A stretch of DNA of 7,635 nt from DQTL01 sp964396505 (GTDB taxonomy: Bacteria > Bacteroidota > Bacteroidia > Flavobacteriales > Flavobacteriaceae): the NCBI GenBank assembly GCA_964396505.1, contig CAYNFJ010000101.1, forward strand, positions 1 to 7,635. Reading direction: 5' to 3'. Both the position numbers and the translations under genes were made by a program. The notes under the pieces are model-generated. The model was not told the origin of the DNA. It saw nothing but the letters and a program-made list of their open reading frames with translations, and did no database searches. Of the stretch, positions 1 to 5,506 are shown piece after piece; position 1 is the stretch's first letter, and the number at the start of each line of letters is the position of its first letter.

Positions 1-17
1 TACGCCCTTGCCCTTAT

Positions 18-41
18 ATTTTGCAATACTCTTTGCAAAAT
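18..41. repeat. 9-bp inverted repeat overlapping the argS promoter
   Basis: ATTTTGCAA (18-26) and its exact reverse complement TTGCAAAAT (33-41) are separated by six bases. The right arm touches the -33 element of the argS promoter at 41-44. No T-run follows, so it does not look like a terminator. It could be an operator or a chance AT-rich palindrome. No regulator can be named. Confidence 0.4.
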
Positions 42-72
42 TTGAATTCTATCATATAGTTATGTACTTTCG
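41..72 (+). promoter_or_regulatory. argS promoter, Bacteroidota -33/-7 type
   Basis: TTTG at 41-44 serves as the -33 element and TACTTTCG at 65-72 as the -7 element. The latter has one mismatch to TAnnTTTG. The 20-base spacer is typical of the primary sigma factor in Bacteroidota. Transcription would start roughly 7 bases downstream, giving a leader of about 15 bases before the ATG at 94. No Shine-Dalgarno sequence is present, as is usual in this phylum. Confidence 0.6.
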
Positions 73-93
73 CAGCCTATAAATATCAAATAG

Positions 94-1866
94 ATGAGTA
101 TTCAAAAAAGCCTGGAATCAGCGAGCATTACTGCCTTAAAAAAATTATATAACGCCGATATTGATACGGTCGAGTTTCAAACAACTCGTAAAGATTTTGA
201 AGGAGATATTACCATTGTAGTTTTTCCTTTTTTAAAAATAATAAAGGGTAATCCGGTCGAAATCGGTACACGTCTGGGAAATATGATCAAAGAAAGTATT
301 GACGAAGTCAGTGATTTTAATGTGGTAAAGGGTTTTCTAAATCTTACATTGAGTGACTCGTATTTACAAGAAGCTTTTTACAAAATTACAGCTACCAAAA
401 ATTATGGTATCCGGCAAAATGAAGATGCTCCTGCCATTATGGTGGAATACTCCAGCCCCAATACCAATAAACCTTTACATCTGGGTCATATCCGCAATAA
501 TTTATTAGGTTATTCCGTTGCCGAAATATTAAAAGCTGCCGGAAATAAGGTATATAAAACACAGATTATCAACGACAGAGGTATTCATATCTGCAAAAGC
601 ATGTTGGCTTATCAAAAATTCGGGAATGGTGAAACACCGGAATCTACCGGATTAAAAGGCGATAAGTTAATCGGTAATTATTATGTCAAATTTGATCAGG
701 AATACAAAAAACAAGTTGCCGAATTGCTTTCTCAAGGTTTAGCAGAAGAGGAGGCAAAAAAGAAGGCACCTCTATTGATTGAAGCGCAACAAATGCTTAA
801 AAAATGGGAAAAAGAAGATCCTGAAGTACGTGCCTTATGGAATAAAATGAACCAATGGGTTTATGCCGGATTTGATGTAACCTATCGAGAAATGGGAGTC
901 GATTTTGACATCAATTATTACGAAAGCAACACCTATTTATTAGGAAAAGATATTGTACAAAAAGGCTTGGACAAGGGTATTTTCTTTAAAAAAGAAGACG
1001 GTTCGGTGTGGATTGATTTATCCGATGAAGGTTTAGACGAAAAAATTGTACTAAGAGCCGATGGGACAGCCGTATATATTACCCAAGATATCGGTACCGC
1101 TATCCAACGTGTTCGGGATTATCCGGATGTACAAGGAATGGTTTATACCGTGGGTAATGAACAAGATTACCATTTTAAAGTACTGTTCTTAATTCTAAAA
1201 AAACTGGGCTTTGAATGGGCTTCTAACCTATACCACCTGTCTTACGGTATGGTGGATTTACCGGAAGGTAAGATGAAATCACGTGAAGGAACCGTAGTAG
1301 ATGCCGATGATCTGATGAAAGAAATGACCGATACGGCACGTAGTATCTCTCAAGAATTGGGAAAATTGGAAGGTTATACCGATGCAGAAAAAGAAAAACT
1401 CTATAAAATTATCGGACTCGGTGCTCTTAAATATTTTATTTTAAAAGTAGATCCTAAAAAACGCATTCTTTTTAACCCGAAAGAAAGTATTGACTTTAAT
1501 GGCAATACAGGTCCTTTTATTCAATATACGTATGCTCGTATTCAATCTTTGTTGCGCAGAGCTGATTTTGATTTTTCACAACCGGTACAGGTGTCATTAC
1601 ATCCCAAGGAACGCGAGGTAGTCAAACTATTACAGGATTTTCCGGATATTATACAACATGCTGCCAAAGTTCACAGCCCGGCGTTAATTGCCAATTACAC
1701 CTATGATTTGGTAAAACTGTTTAACTCTTTTTATCAAAGTGTTTCTATTTTTGCTGCCGATAGTGAAGCTGAAAAAATCTTTAGAATCCAACTTTCCAAG
1801 CAAGTAGGAGAAGTTATCAAAACAGGCTTTAATTTATTGGGAATTCAAATGCCGGAAAGGATGTAA
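94..1866 (+). CDS. argS: arginyl-tRNA synthetase (ArgRS, class Ia)
   Basis: This cytoplasmic enzyme attaches arginine to tRNA-Arg using ATP. The 590-residue length is normal for the bacterial family. Residues 1-90 or so form the N-terminal additional domain that contacts the tRNA. The class I catalytic domain follows, with the HIGH signature as HLGH at 129-132 inside SPNTNKPLHLGHIRNN, and DRG at 161-163. The KMSKS loop is KMKSREG at 393-399, a form I associate with Bacteroidota ArgRS. Residues from about 470 to 590 form the helical DALR anticodon-binding domain (SPALIANYTYDLVKLFNSF, 528-546). The start is well fixed: an in-frame TAG lies immediately before the ATG, and a promoter sits just upstream. 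No truncation or missing catalytic motif is seen. The lipoprotein gene begins 119 bases downstream with no clear terminator between, so readthrough is possible. Confidence 0.98.
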   Translation: MSIQKSLESASITALKKLYNADIDTVEFQTTRKDFEGDITIVVFPFLKIIKGNPVEIGTRLGNMIKESIDEVSDFNVVKGFLNLTLSDSYLQEAFYKITATKNYGIRQNEDAPAIMVEYSSPNTNKPLHLGHIRNNLLGYSVAEILKAAGNKVYKTQIINDRGIHICKSMLAYQKFGNGETPESTGLKGDKLIGNYYVKFDQEYKKQVAELLSQGLAEEEAKKKAPLLIEAQQMLKKWEKEDPEVRALWNKMNQWVYAGFDVTYREMGVDFDINYYESNTYLLGKDIVQKGLDKGIFFKKEDGSVWIDLSDEGLDEKIVLRADGTAVYITQDIGTAIQRVRDYPDVQGMVYTVGNEQDYHFKVLFLILKKLGFEWASNLYHLSYGMVDLPEGKMKSREGTVVDADDLMKEMTDTARSISQELGKLEGYTDAEKEKLYKIIGLGALKYFILKVDPKKRILFNPKESIDFNGNTGPFIQYTYARIQSLLRRADFDFSQPVQVSLHPKEREVVKLLQDFPDIIQHAAKVHSPALIANYTYDLVKLFNSFYQSVSIFAADSEAEKIFRIQLSKQVGEVIKTGFNLLGIQMPERM

Positions 1867-1948
1867 TGGTATTATTGAAAATAAGGAACAAAATTTTTTA
1901 ATTGAATAGAAAAAAACCTATATCGTAAATTTTATAAAGGAATTTATA

Positions 1949-1956
1949 CATTTTTG
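1949..1956 (+). promoter_or_regulatory. weak -7-like element before the lipoprotein gene
   Basis: CATTTTTG has one mismatch to TAnnTTTG and lies 29 bases before the ATG at 1986. No TTTG-like -33 element is found at the right distance. The gene may instead be transcribed by readthrough from argS, since no convincing terminator is seen in 1867-1985. Confidence 0.25.
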
Positions 1957-1985
1957 CATTATAGCATTGTACTAAAACCTTACTG

Positions 1986-3011
1986 ATGAAAAGATATATT
2001 CTGTTTTTAATCCTACTACTCCTGGCTATTTCTTGTCAGCCAAAGCATGCTGAAAAAACTAAAACCACATCCCATTTTGATAAAAGAACGAATCTGAATA
2101 ATTACCTTAAAACAAAACAAAAAGCCATCAAATGGATCAACGAGCTTCAATTGGATTTACCTGCTATTCAAAGCAAGAAATTAGGCGAAAAAAAATTCTT
2201 GGCCGAATATATCGGTTTTTATTGGAAACGCTATAAAAACGAGACCGATACGCTGATCAAAAAAGAAATAAGAACACAACTCACCCCCTATTACCAATAC
2301 ACCTTGAGCAGGGCTTATCACAATATGCAAAACCTTGATGATAAATTGTTTAAAAAAAATTCTATGTCCTACTTACGTGTTATGTGGTTGTTCCGAGAAT
2401 TGGGATTTGATATCACATCATACCGACAGGAGGTTCTTAAAATAAAACCACTACTCGATGCTCAATTGGGCGTTAGAGGAAATTGGCAAAAAGAAGTTTT
2501 TAAGGACTACTACCACATTTTTAATCTAAAAATGCCCTCATCCTTGATTAATACTCATTTCAATAACGGTATAATAACACAAGAACTTCCCCTTGAAAAA
2601 TACAATTTACATAAAGTCTATAATTTCACACATTTTATCTTTGCCGGATTTGAATATGGAAATAAAACCGAAGCATCCCGGTTTAACAAGACAGAATTAC
2701 ACTATATTGAACAAATACTACCCCAACTTGCAAAACGATACCGTACCGATAAACCCAATATCGATATTCTTGGAGAGCTGGTCACTTGTATGATTTTTCT
2801 GGGATATACAGATACCCCTGAATTCAAGAAATCGTACCGGTATTTATTAGAGCATCAGAATCCGGACGGCTCTTGGGGAGCTTATGAAAAAGCCAGAAAA
2901 AAAATAGGAAATGATATTGATTTTAGAGCCTATTTACACACTACACTGGTGGTATTTGAAGCTTTGGAAGAATATAATACCGGCGCGTTTTTGGGCTCAA
3001 AAAAAGGATGA
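1986..3011 (+). CDS. putative lipoprotein of unknown function with an alpha/alpha-toroid-like C-terminus
   Basis: I do not recognise this 341-residue protein. The N-terminus is a type II (lipoprotein) signal: MKR, a hydrophobic run at residues 4-15, and cleavage before Cys17 (AIS-C). The residues after the cysteine (QPKHAEK) are basic rather than acidic, so the acidic surface-export signal of Bacteroidota lipoproteins is not evident and a periplasm-facing anchor is more likely. The mature part looks largely helical and is rich in Lys and aromatic residues. Residues 291-298 read QNPDGSWG, resembling the repeat motif of terpenoid-cyclase and protein-prenyltransferase type toroids. It is followed by a helix at about 315-330 (AYLHTTLVVFEALEEY), and FTHFIFAGFEYG (214-225) may mark an earlier repeat. 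This suggests the fold only; no catalytic Asp cluster is visible. The stop codon lies within the stem of the downstream terminator. Confidence 0.85.
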   Translation: MKRYILFLILLLLAISCQPKHAEKTKTTSHFDKRTNLNNYLKTKQKAIKWINELQLDLPAIQSKKLGEKKFLAEYIGFYWKRYKNETDTLIKKEIRTQLTPYYQYTLSRAYHNMQNLDDKLFKKNSMSYLRVMWLFRELGFDITSYRQEVLKIKPLLDAQLGVRGNWQKEVFKDYYHIFNLKMPSSLINTHFNNGIITQELPLEKYNLHKVYNFTHFIFAGFEYGNKTEASRFNKTELHYIEQILPQLAKRYRTDKPNIDILGELVTCMIFLGYTDTPEFKKSYRYLLEHQNPDGSWGAYEKARKKIGNDIDFRAYLHTTLVVFEALEEYNTGAFLGSKKG

Positions 3012-3027
3012 CAACGCATCCTTTTTT
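2999..3027. terminator. bidirectional intrinsic terminator shared by converging genes
   Basis: An 11-bp stem pairs 3000-3010 (six A then GGATG) with 3017-3027 (CATCC then six T), with a six-base loop ACAACG. It ends plus-strand transcription of the lipoprotein gene in a U6 run and minus-strand transcription of the repeat protein in a U7 run. The left arm overlaps the last codons and the TGA stop (3009-3011) of the lipoprotein gene. Confidence 0.88.
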
Positions 3028-3049
3028 GAATCATTATACCAATATTTAA

Positions 3050-3688
3050 TTAGGCATTTTCAGGAGGTGTAACATCGGTATCTTCTGATTCTTCAGCCTT
3101 ATTTGCATCCTTAGTTTCAGCCAAGTTTGTTTCTACTTTTTCGGAAAGATCTTGGGCTTTTTCTTTGGTAGCATCGGCTATTCCCGATATCTTATCCTTT
3201 GCCATTTCAGTTAATTCACTTGCTTTTTCTTTAGCACTATCAAGTGCTATGGATGCTTTTTCTGTTACTGTATCACTGAGTTCGGCCGCTTTTTCTTTAG
3301 CAGATTGCGCCAACTCTGTAGCTTTTTCCTTTGTTTCATCTAAGACAACAGCGGCTTTTTCTTTGGCTTGATCCAGAACTTCCTCCGCTTTATCGCTTAA
3401 TTCTGCCGCTTTTTCCTTTGCTTGCTTTGCCAATTCAGCAGCTTTCTCTTTGGTATCATCCAATACCACCGCTGCTTTATCTTTGACATCGTCATATAAA
3501 TCTTCTGCCTTATCACTTAATTCTTCCATTTTTTCTTTAGCCGTTTCCGTATATTCCCCCGCTTTTTCTTTGACATCGTCATATACGTCTTCTGCCTTAT
3601 CTACAGCTTTGTCCAATAATTCGTCTGCCTCATCAACCACTTTTTTGGCTTTACCGGTTAATTTGTTAAAAAAATCTTTGAGTCCCAT
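3050..3688 (-). CDS. repeat-rich charged helical protein (LEA/apolipoprotein-like), function unknown
   Basis: This 212-residue protein has no signal peptide, Cys or Trp, and consists mostly of Ala, Lys, Glu, Asp and Leu. Residues 1-31 form an amphipathic start (MGLKDFFNKLTGKAKK). Residues 32-184 are built from 11-residue units ending in KEK or a variant, such as AAVVLDETKEK and ASELTEMAKDK, interrupted at regular places by 7-residue units (MEELSDK, AAELSDK, AAELSDT, AQDLSEK). The last 28 residues are acidic and probably disordered. Such patterns give long amphipathic helices, as in LEA group 3 stress proteins, apolipoproteins and some phasin-like or YtxH-like bacterial proteins. A role in desiccation, membrane or envelope stress is inference only. 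The ATG at 3688 has an A-rich leader and a -7 element at 3722-3729. Long open frames on the opposite strand are by-products of the repeats. Confidence 0.88.
   Translation of the reverse strand: MGLKDFFNKLTGKAKKVVDEADELLDKAVDKAEDVYDDVKEKAGEYTETAKEKMEELSDKAEDLYDDVKDKAAVVLDDTKEKAAELAKQAKEKAAELSDKAEEVLDQAKEKAAVVLDETKEKATELAQSAKEKAAELSDTVTEKASIALDSAKEKASELTEMAKDKISGIADATKEKAQDLSEKVETNLAETKDANKAEESEDTDVTPPENA
3269..3508 (-). repeat. two tandem 120-nt (40-residue) coding repeats
   Basis: Residues 61-100 (3389-3508) and 101-140 (3269-3388) of the minus-strand protein are adjacent copies of a 40-residue unit of 11+11+11+7 residues. By hand count about two thirds of the bases match, while the protein pattern is closer (AAVVLDDTKEK against AAVVLDETKEK; AAELSDK against AAELSDT). 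Related but less regular copies flank them at residues 32-60 and 145-184. Confidence 0.75.
3474..3601 (-). repeat. near-identical 41-bp repeat pair within the repeat gene
   Basis: Positions 3474-3514 and 3561-3601 match with about three differences at an offset of 87 bases (29 residues). They encode AEDLYDDVKDK and AEDVYDDVKEK with neighbouring codons. Identity is much higher than between the other repeat units, which points to recent duplication or gene conversion inside the gene. Confidence 0.7.
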
Positions 3689-3721
3689 TTTTTTTGAGTT
3701 TTAAATTAATATATAATATTG

Positions 3722-3729
3722 CAAAATTA
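3722..3729 (-). promoter_or_regulatory. -7 element of the minus-strand repeat-protein gene
   Basis: Read on the minus strand the site is TAATTTTG, a full match to TAnnTTTG. It lies 33 bases before the ATG at 3688, so the leader would be about 26 bases. The -33 region on that strand (around 3746-3751) is only a T-rich stretch without TTG, so the promoter may be weak or need an activator. Confidence 0.45.
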
Positions 3730-3848
3730 TTAAAAAAAAATTTAGTAAAAATAGCTGTATCAGTAGTTTTTGTTACATAGTTTGGTGTGTTAAAAAAAGG
3801 ACACAATTGATCATAAGAAAAAGAATAATTACATGAATTCTAAGGAAA

Positions 3849-3895
3849 AGAAAAGCTATTGCAGTAGAGATATTGCAATAGCTTTTCTATTTTTT
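3849..3895 (+). terminator. strong orphan hairpin with T-run upstream of lpdA
   Basis: A perfect 15-bp stem pairs 3849-3863 (AGAAAAGCTATTGCA) with 3874-3888, enclosing a 10-base loop, and TTTTTT follows at 3890-3895. It has the form of a rho-independent terminator reading rightwards. However, no plus-strand gene precedes it after the terminator at 2999-3027. It could end a small RNA, be a remnant of a lost gene, or act as a dyad at the lpdA promoter, whose -33 position falls in the right arm. Confidence 0.7.
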
Positions 3896-3916
3896 CACAT
3901 TGAATGTATATCTTTG
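3884..3916 (+). promoter_or_regulatory. probable lpdA promoter
   Basis: TATCTTTG at 3909-3916 fully matches the -7 pattern TAnnTTTG. The best -33 candidate is TTTC at 3884-3887, one mismatch from TTTG, with a 21-base spacer. This -33 lies inside the right arm of the upstream hairpin. The leader before the ATG at 3941 would be about 18 bases, A-rich and without a Shine-Dalgarno sequence. Confidence 0.55.
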
Positions 3917-3940
3917 TAAAAATTTAAAAAAACAATCAAA

Positions 3941-5329
3941 ATGACATACGATATACTGATATTAGGAAGTGGACCCGGTGGCTATGTGGCTGCCATCAGA
4001 GCTTCTCAACTGGGAATGAAAGTGGGGATAATTGAACGGGAAAATTTAGGAGGTATTTGTCTCAATTGGGGCTGTATTCCTACCAAAGCTTTACTCAAAA
4101 GTGCACAAGTATATGAATATTTAAAACACGTGGATCAATACGGATTAAAGGCAACAGCTGTTGACAAAGATTTTCAAGCCGTCATACATCGTAGTCGTGG
4201 TGTGGCAGAAAGTATGAGTAAAGGAGTAGCCTTTTTGATGAAAAAGAATGCAATAGACGTTATAGAAGGTACCGGAGTATTGCAAAACGGTAAAAAAATA
4301 GCCGTTACCGATGCAACCGGAGAAAAAACAATTTATCAAGCGAATACTATTATTATTGCCACCGGCGCACGTGCCAGAGAACTTCCCAATATGCCCATTG
4401 ACGGTAAGAAAATAATTGGATACCGGCAAGCCTTAACTCTGGAAAAACAACCCAAATCTATGATTGTAGTAGGATCCGGAGCTATAGGAATGGAATTTGC
4501 GTATTTCTACAACAGTATGGGAACCGATGTGACCATTGTAGAGTATTTACCACAGGTAGTTCCTTTGGAAGATAAAGATGTCTCTCGACAAATAGCCCGT
4601 TCTTTTAAAAAATCAAAAATCAAAATAATGACTCAAGCCGAGGTAACTGCTGTTGACACCTCAGGCGAGGGAGTCAAAGCTACCGTAAAAACAAAAAAAG
4701 GAGAGGAAATACTGGAAGCCGAAATCCTGTTATCAGCTGTGGGCATCAAAACGAATATCGAACATATAGGTCTGGAAGAAATCGGTATTTTTACCGATAG
4801 AGATAAGATTCTGGTCAATGATTTTTACCAAACCAACGTACAGGGTTATTACGCCATTGGCGATGTGGTTTCAGGACCTGCATTGGCACACGTAGCTTCT
4901 GCAGAAGGCATTACTTGCGTAGAAAAAATAGCCGGACTGGATACTGATAAGATTGACTACCGTAATATCCCCGCTTGTACCTATACCCAACCTGAAATAG
5001 CCAGTGTGGGACTTACCGAACATCAAGCAATTGATAAAGGATACGAATTAAAAATAGGGAAATTTCCTTTTACAGCATCCGGAAAAGCAAAAGCCGCCGG
5101 TACGCCCGATGGTTTTGTCAAAGTAATTTTTGATGCTAAATACGGTGAATTTTTAGGCTGTCATATGATAGGAAGCGGTGTAACCGATATGATTGCCGAA
5201 GCGGTACTGGCACGTAAAATGGAAGTAACAGGACATGAAATATTAAAAACTATACACCCACATCCTACTATGAGTGAAGCCTTGATGGAAGCCGTAGCAG
5301 ATGCCTATGATGAGGTTATTCACCTATAA
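3941..5329 (+). CDS. lpdA: dihydrolipoyl dehydrogenase (E3)
   Basis: This FAD enzyme reoxidises dihydrolipoamide with NAD+ as the E3 subunit of the pyruvate, 2-oxoglutarate and branched-chain 2-oxoacid dehydrogenase complexes, and in glycine cleavage. The 462-residue length is normal. Motifs occur in family order: FAD dinucleotide fold GSGPGG at 9-14; redox disulfide Cys40/Cys45 in GGICLNWGCIPTK; ATG at 140-142; NAD-binding GSGAIG at 178-183; the second FAD motif YYAIGDV at 303-309; and the dimerisation domain ending in HPHPTMSE with the catalytic His441/Glu446 pair. The CxxxxC spacing and this His-Glu pair identify E3 rather than glutathione or mercuric reductase. No lipoyl domain is fused to the N-terminus. 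No E1 or E2 gene is adjacent, so this may be an E3 shared by several complexes. acn follows 177 bases downstream, with its own promoter. Confidence 0.97.
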   Translation: MTYDILILGSGPGGYVAAIRASQLGMKVGIIERENLGGICLNWGCIPTKALLKSAQVYEYLKHVDQYGLKATAVDKDFQAVIHRSRGVAESMSKGVAFLMKKNAIDVIEGTGVLQNGKKIAVTDATGEKTIYQANTIIIATGARARELPNMPIDGKKIIGYRQALTLEKQPKSMIVVGSGAIGMEFAYFYNSMGTDVTIVEYLPQVVPLEDKDVSRQIARSFKKSKIKIMTQAEVTAVDTSGEGVKATVKTKKGEEILEAEILLSAVGIKTNIEHIGLEEIGIFTDRDKILVNDFYQTNVQGYYAIGDVVSGPALAHVASAEGITCVEKIAGLDTDKIDYRNIPACTYTQPEIASVGLTEHQAIDKGYELKIGKFPFTASGKAKAAGTPDGFVKVIFDAKYGEFLGCHMIGSGVTDMIAEAVLARKMEVTGHEILKTIHPHPTMSEALMEAVADAYDEVIHL

Positions 5330-5440
5330 TTGTATTATTGATAATTTTTTAAATAAAATAGCTGCTATTATTGTTGTAAGTGTAATATTCAAGACTATTT
5401 TTTATTAAAACAATACCAAAATAATGAAAATGATGAATTA

Positions 5441-5472
5441 TTTGCAATCTACAACAATAAATAGTAAATTTG
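5441..5472 (+). promoter_or_regulatory. acn promoter, Bacteroidota -33/-7 type
   Basis: TTTG at 5441-5444 and TAAATTTG at 5465-5472 match both consensus elements exactly with a 20-base spacer. This is the best promoter in the window. The ATG at 5507 follows a leader of about 28 bases that contains an A-run but no Shine-Dalgarno sequence. The rest of 5330-5440 shows no convincing terminator for lpdA, only a short AT-rich dyad near 5360. Confidence 0.7.
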
Positions 5473-5506
5473 CGCAACTTTAGTAACTAACAAAAAAACT
5501 TTTATT

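Noticed and set aside
1867..1985. Possible argS terminator in the gap before the lipoprotein gene
   Set aside because: The T-run at about 1894-1899 has no stable GC-containing stem before it.
2593..2793. 66-residue plus-strand frame inside the lipoprotein gene
   Set aside because: It is an out-of-frame shadow with no start context, and the enclosing frame is intact with a clear signal peptide.
3165..3704. Two plus-strand open frames (3165-3371 and 3450-3704) rich in Ser, Ala and Phe
   Set aside because: They are the reverse complement of the KEK/AEL repeats of the minus-strand gene. The low-complexity repeat lacks stops in that frame, and no promoter fits.
3833..3919. 28-residue plus-strand reading frame (MNSKEKKSYC...) spanning the hairpin before lpdA
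   Set aside because: Its codons are just the hairpin arms and the lpdA -7 element read through. It has no promoter or ribosome-binding context of its own, and the hairpin would impede its translation.
4145..4818. Minus-strand open frames inside lpdA (4145-4429 and 4633-4818)
   Set aside because: They lie opposite conserved lpdA codons and show no recognisable protein features.
5350..5385. Short dyad AATAGC-T-GCTATT after lpdA as a possible terminator
   Set aside because: The usable stem is only about four AT-rich pairs once a real loop is allowed, with no adjoining T-run.
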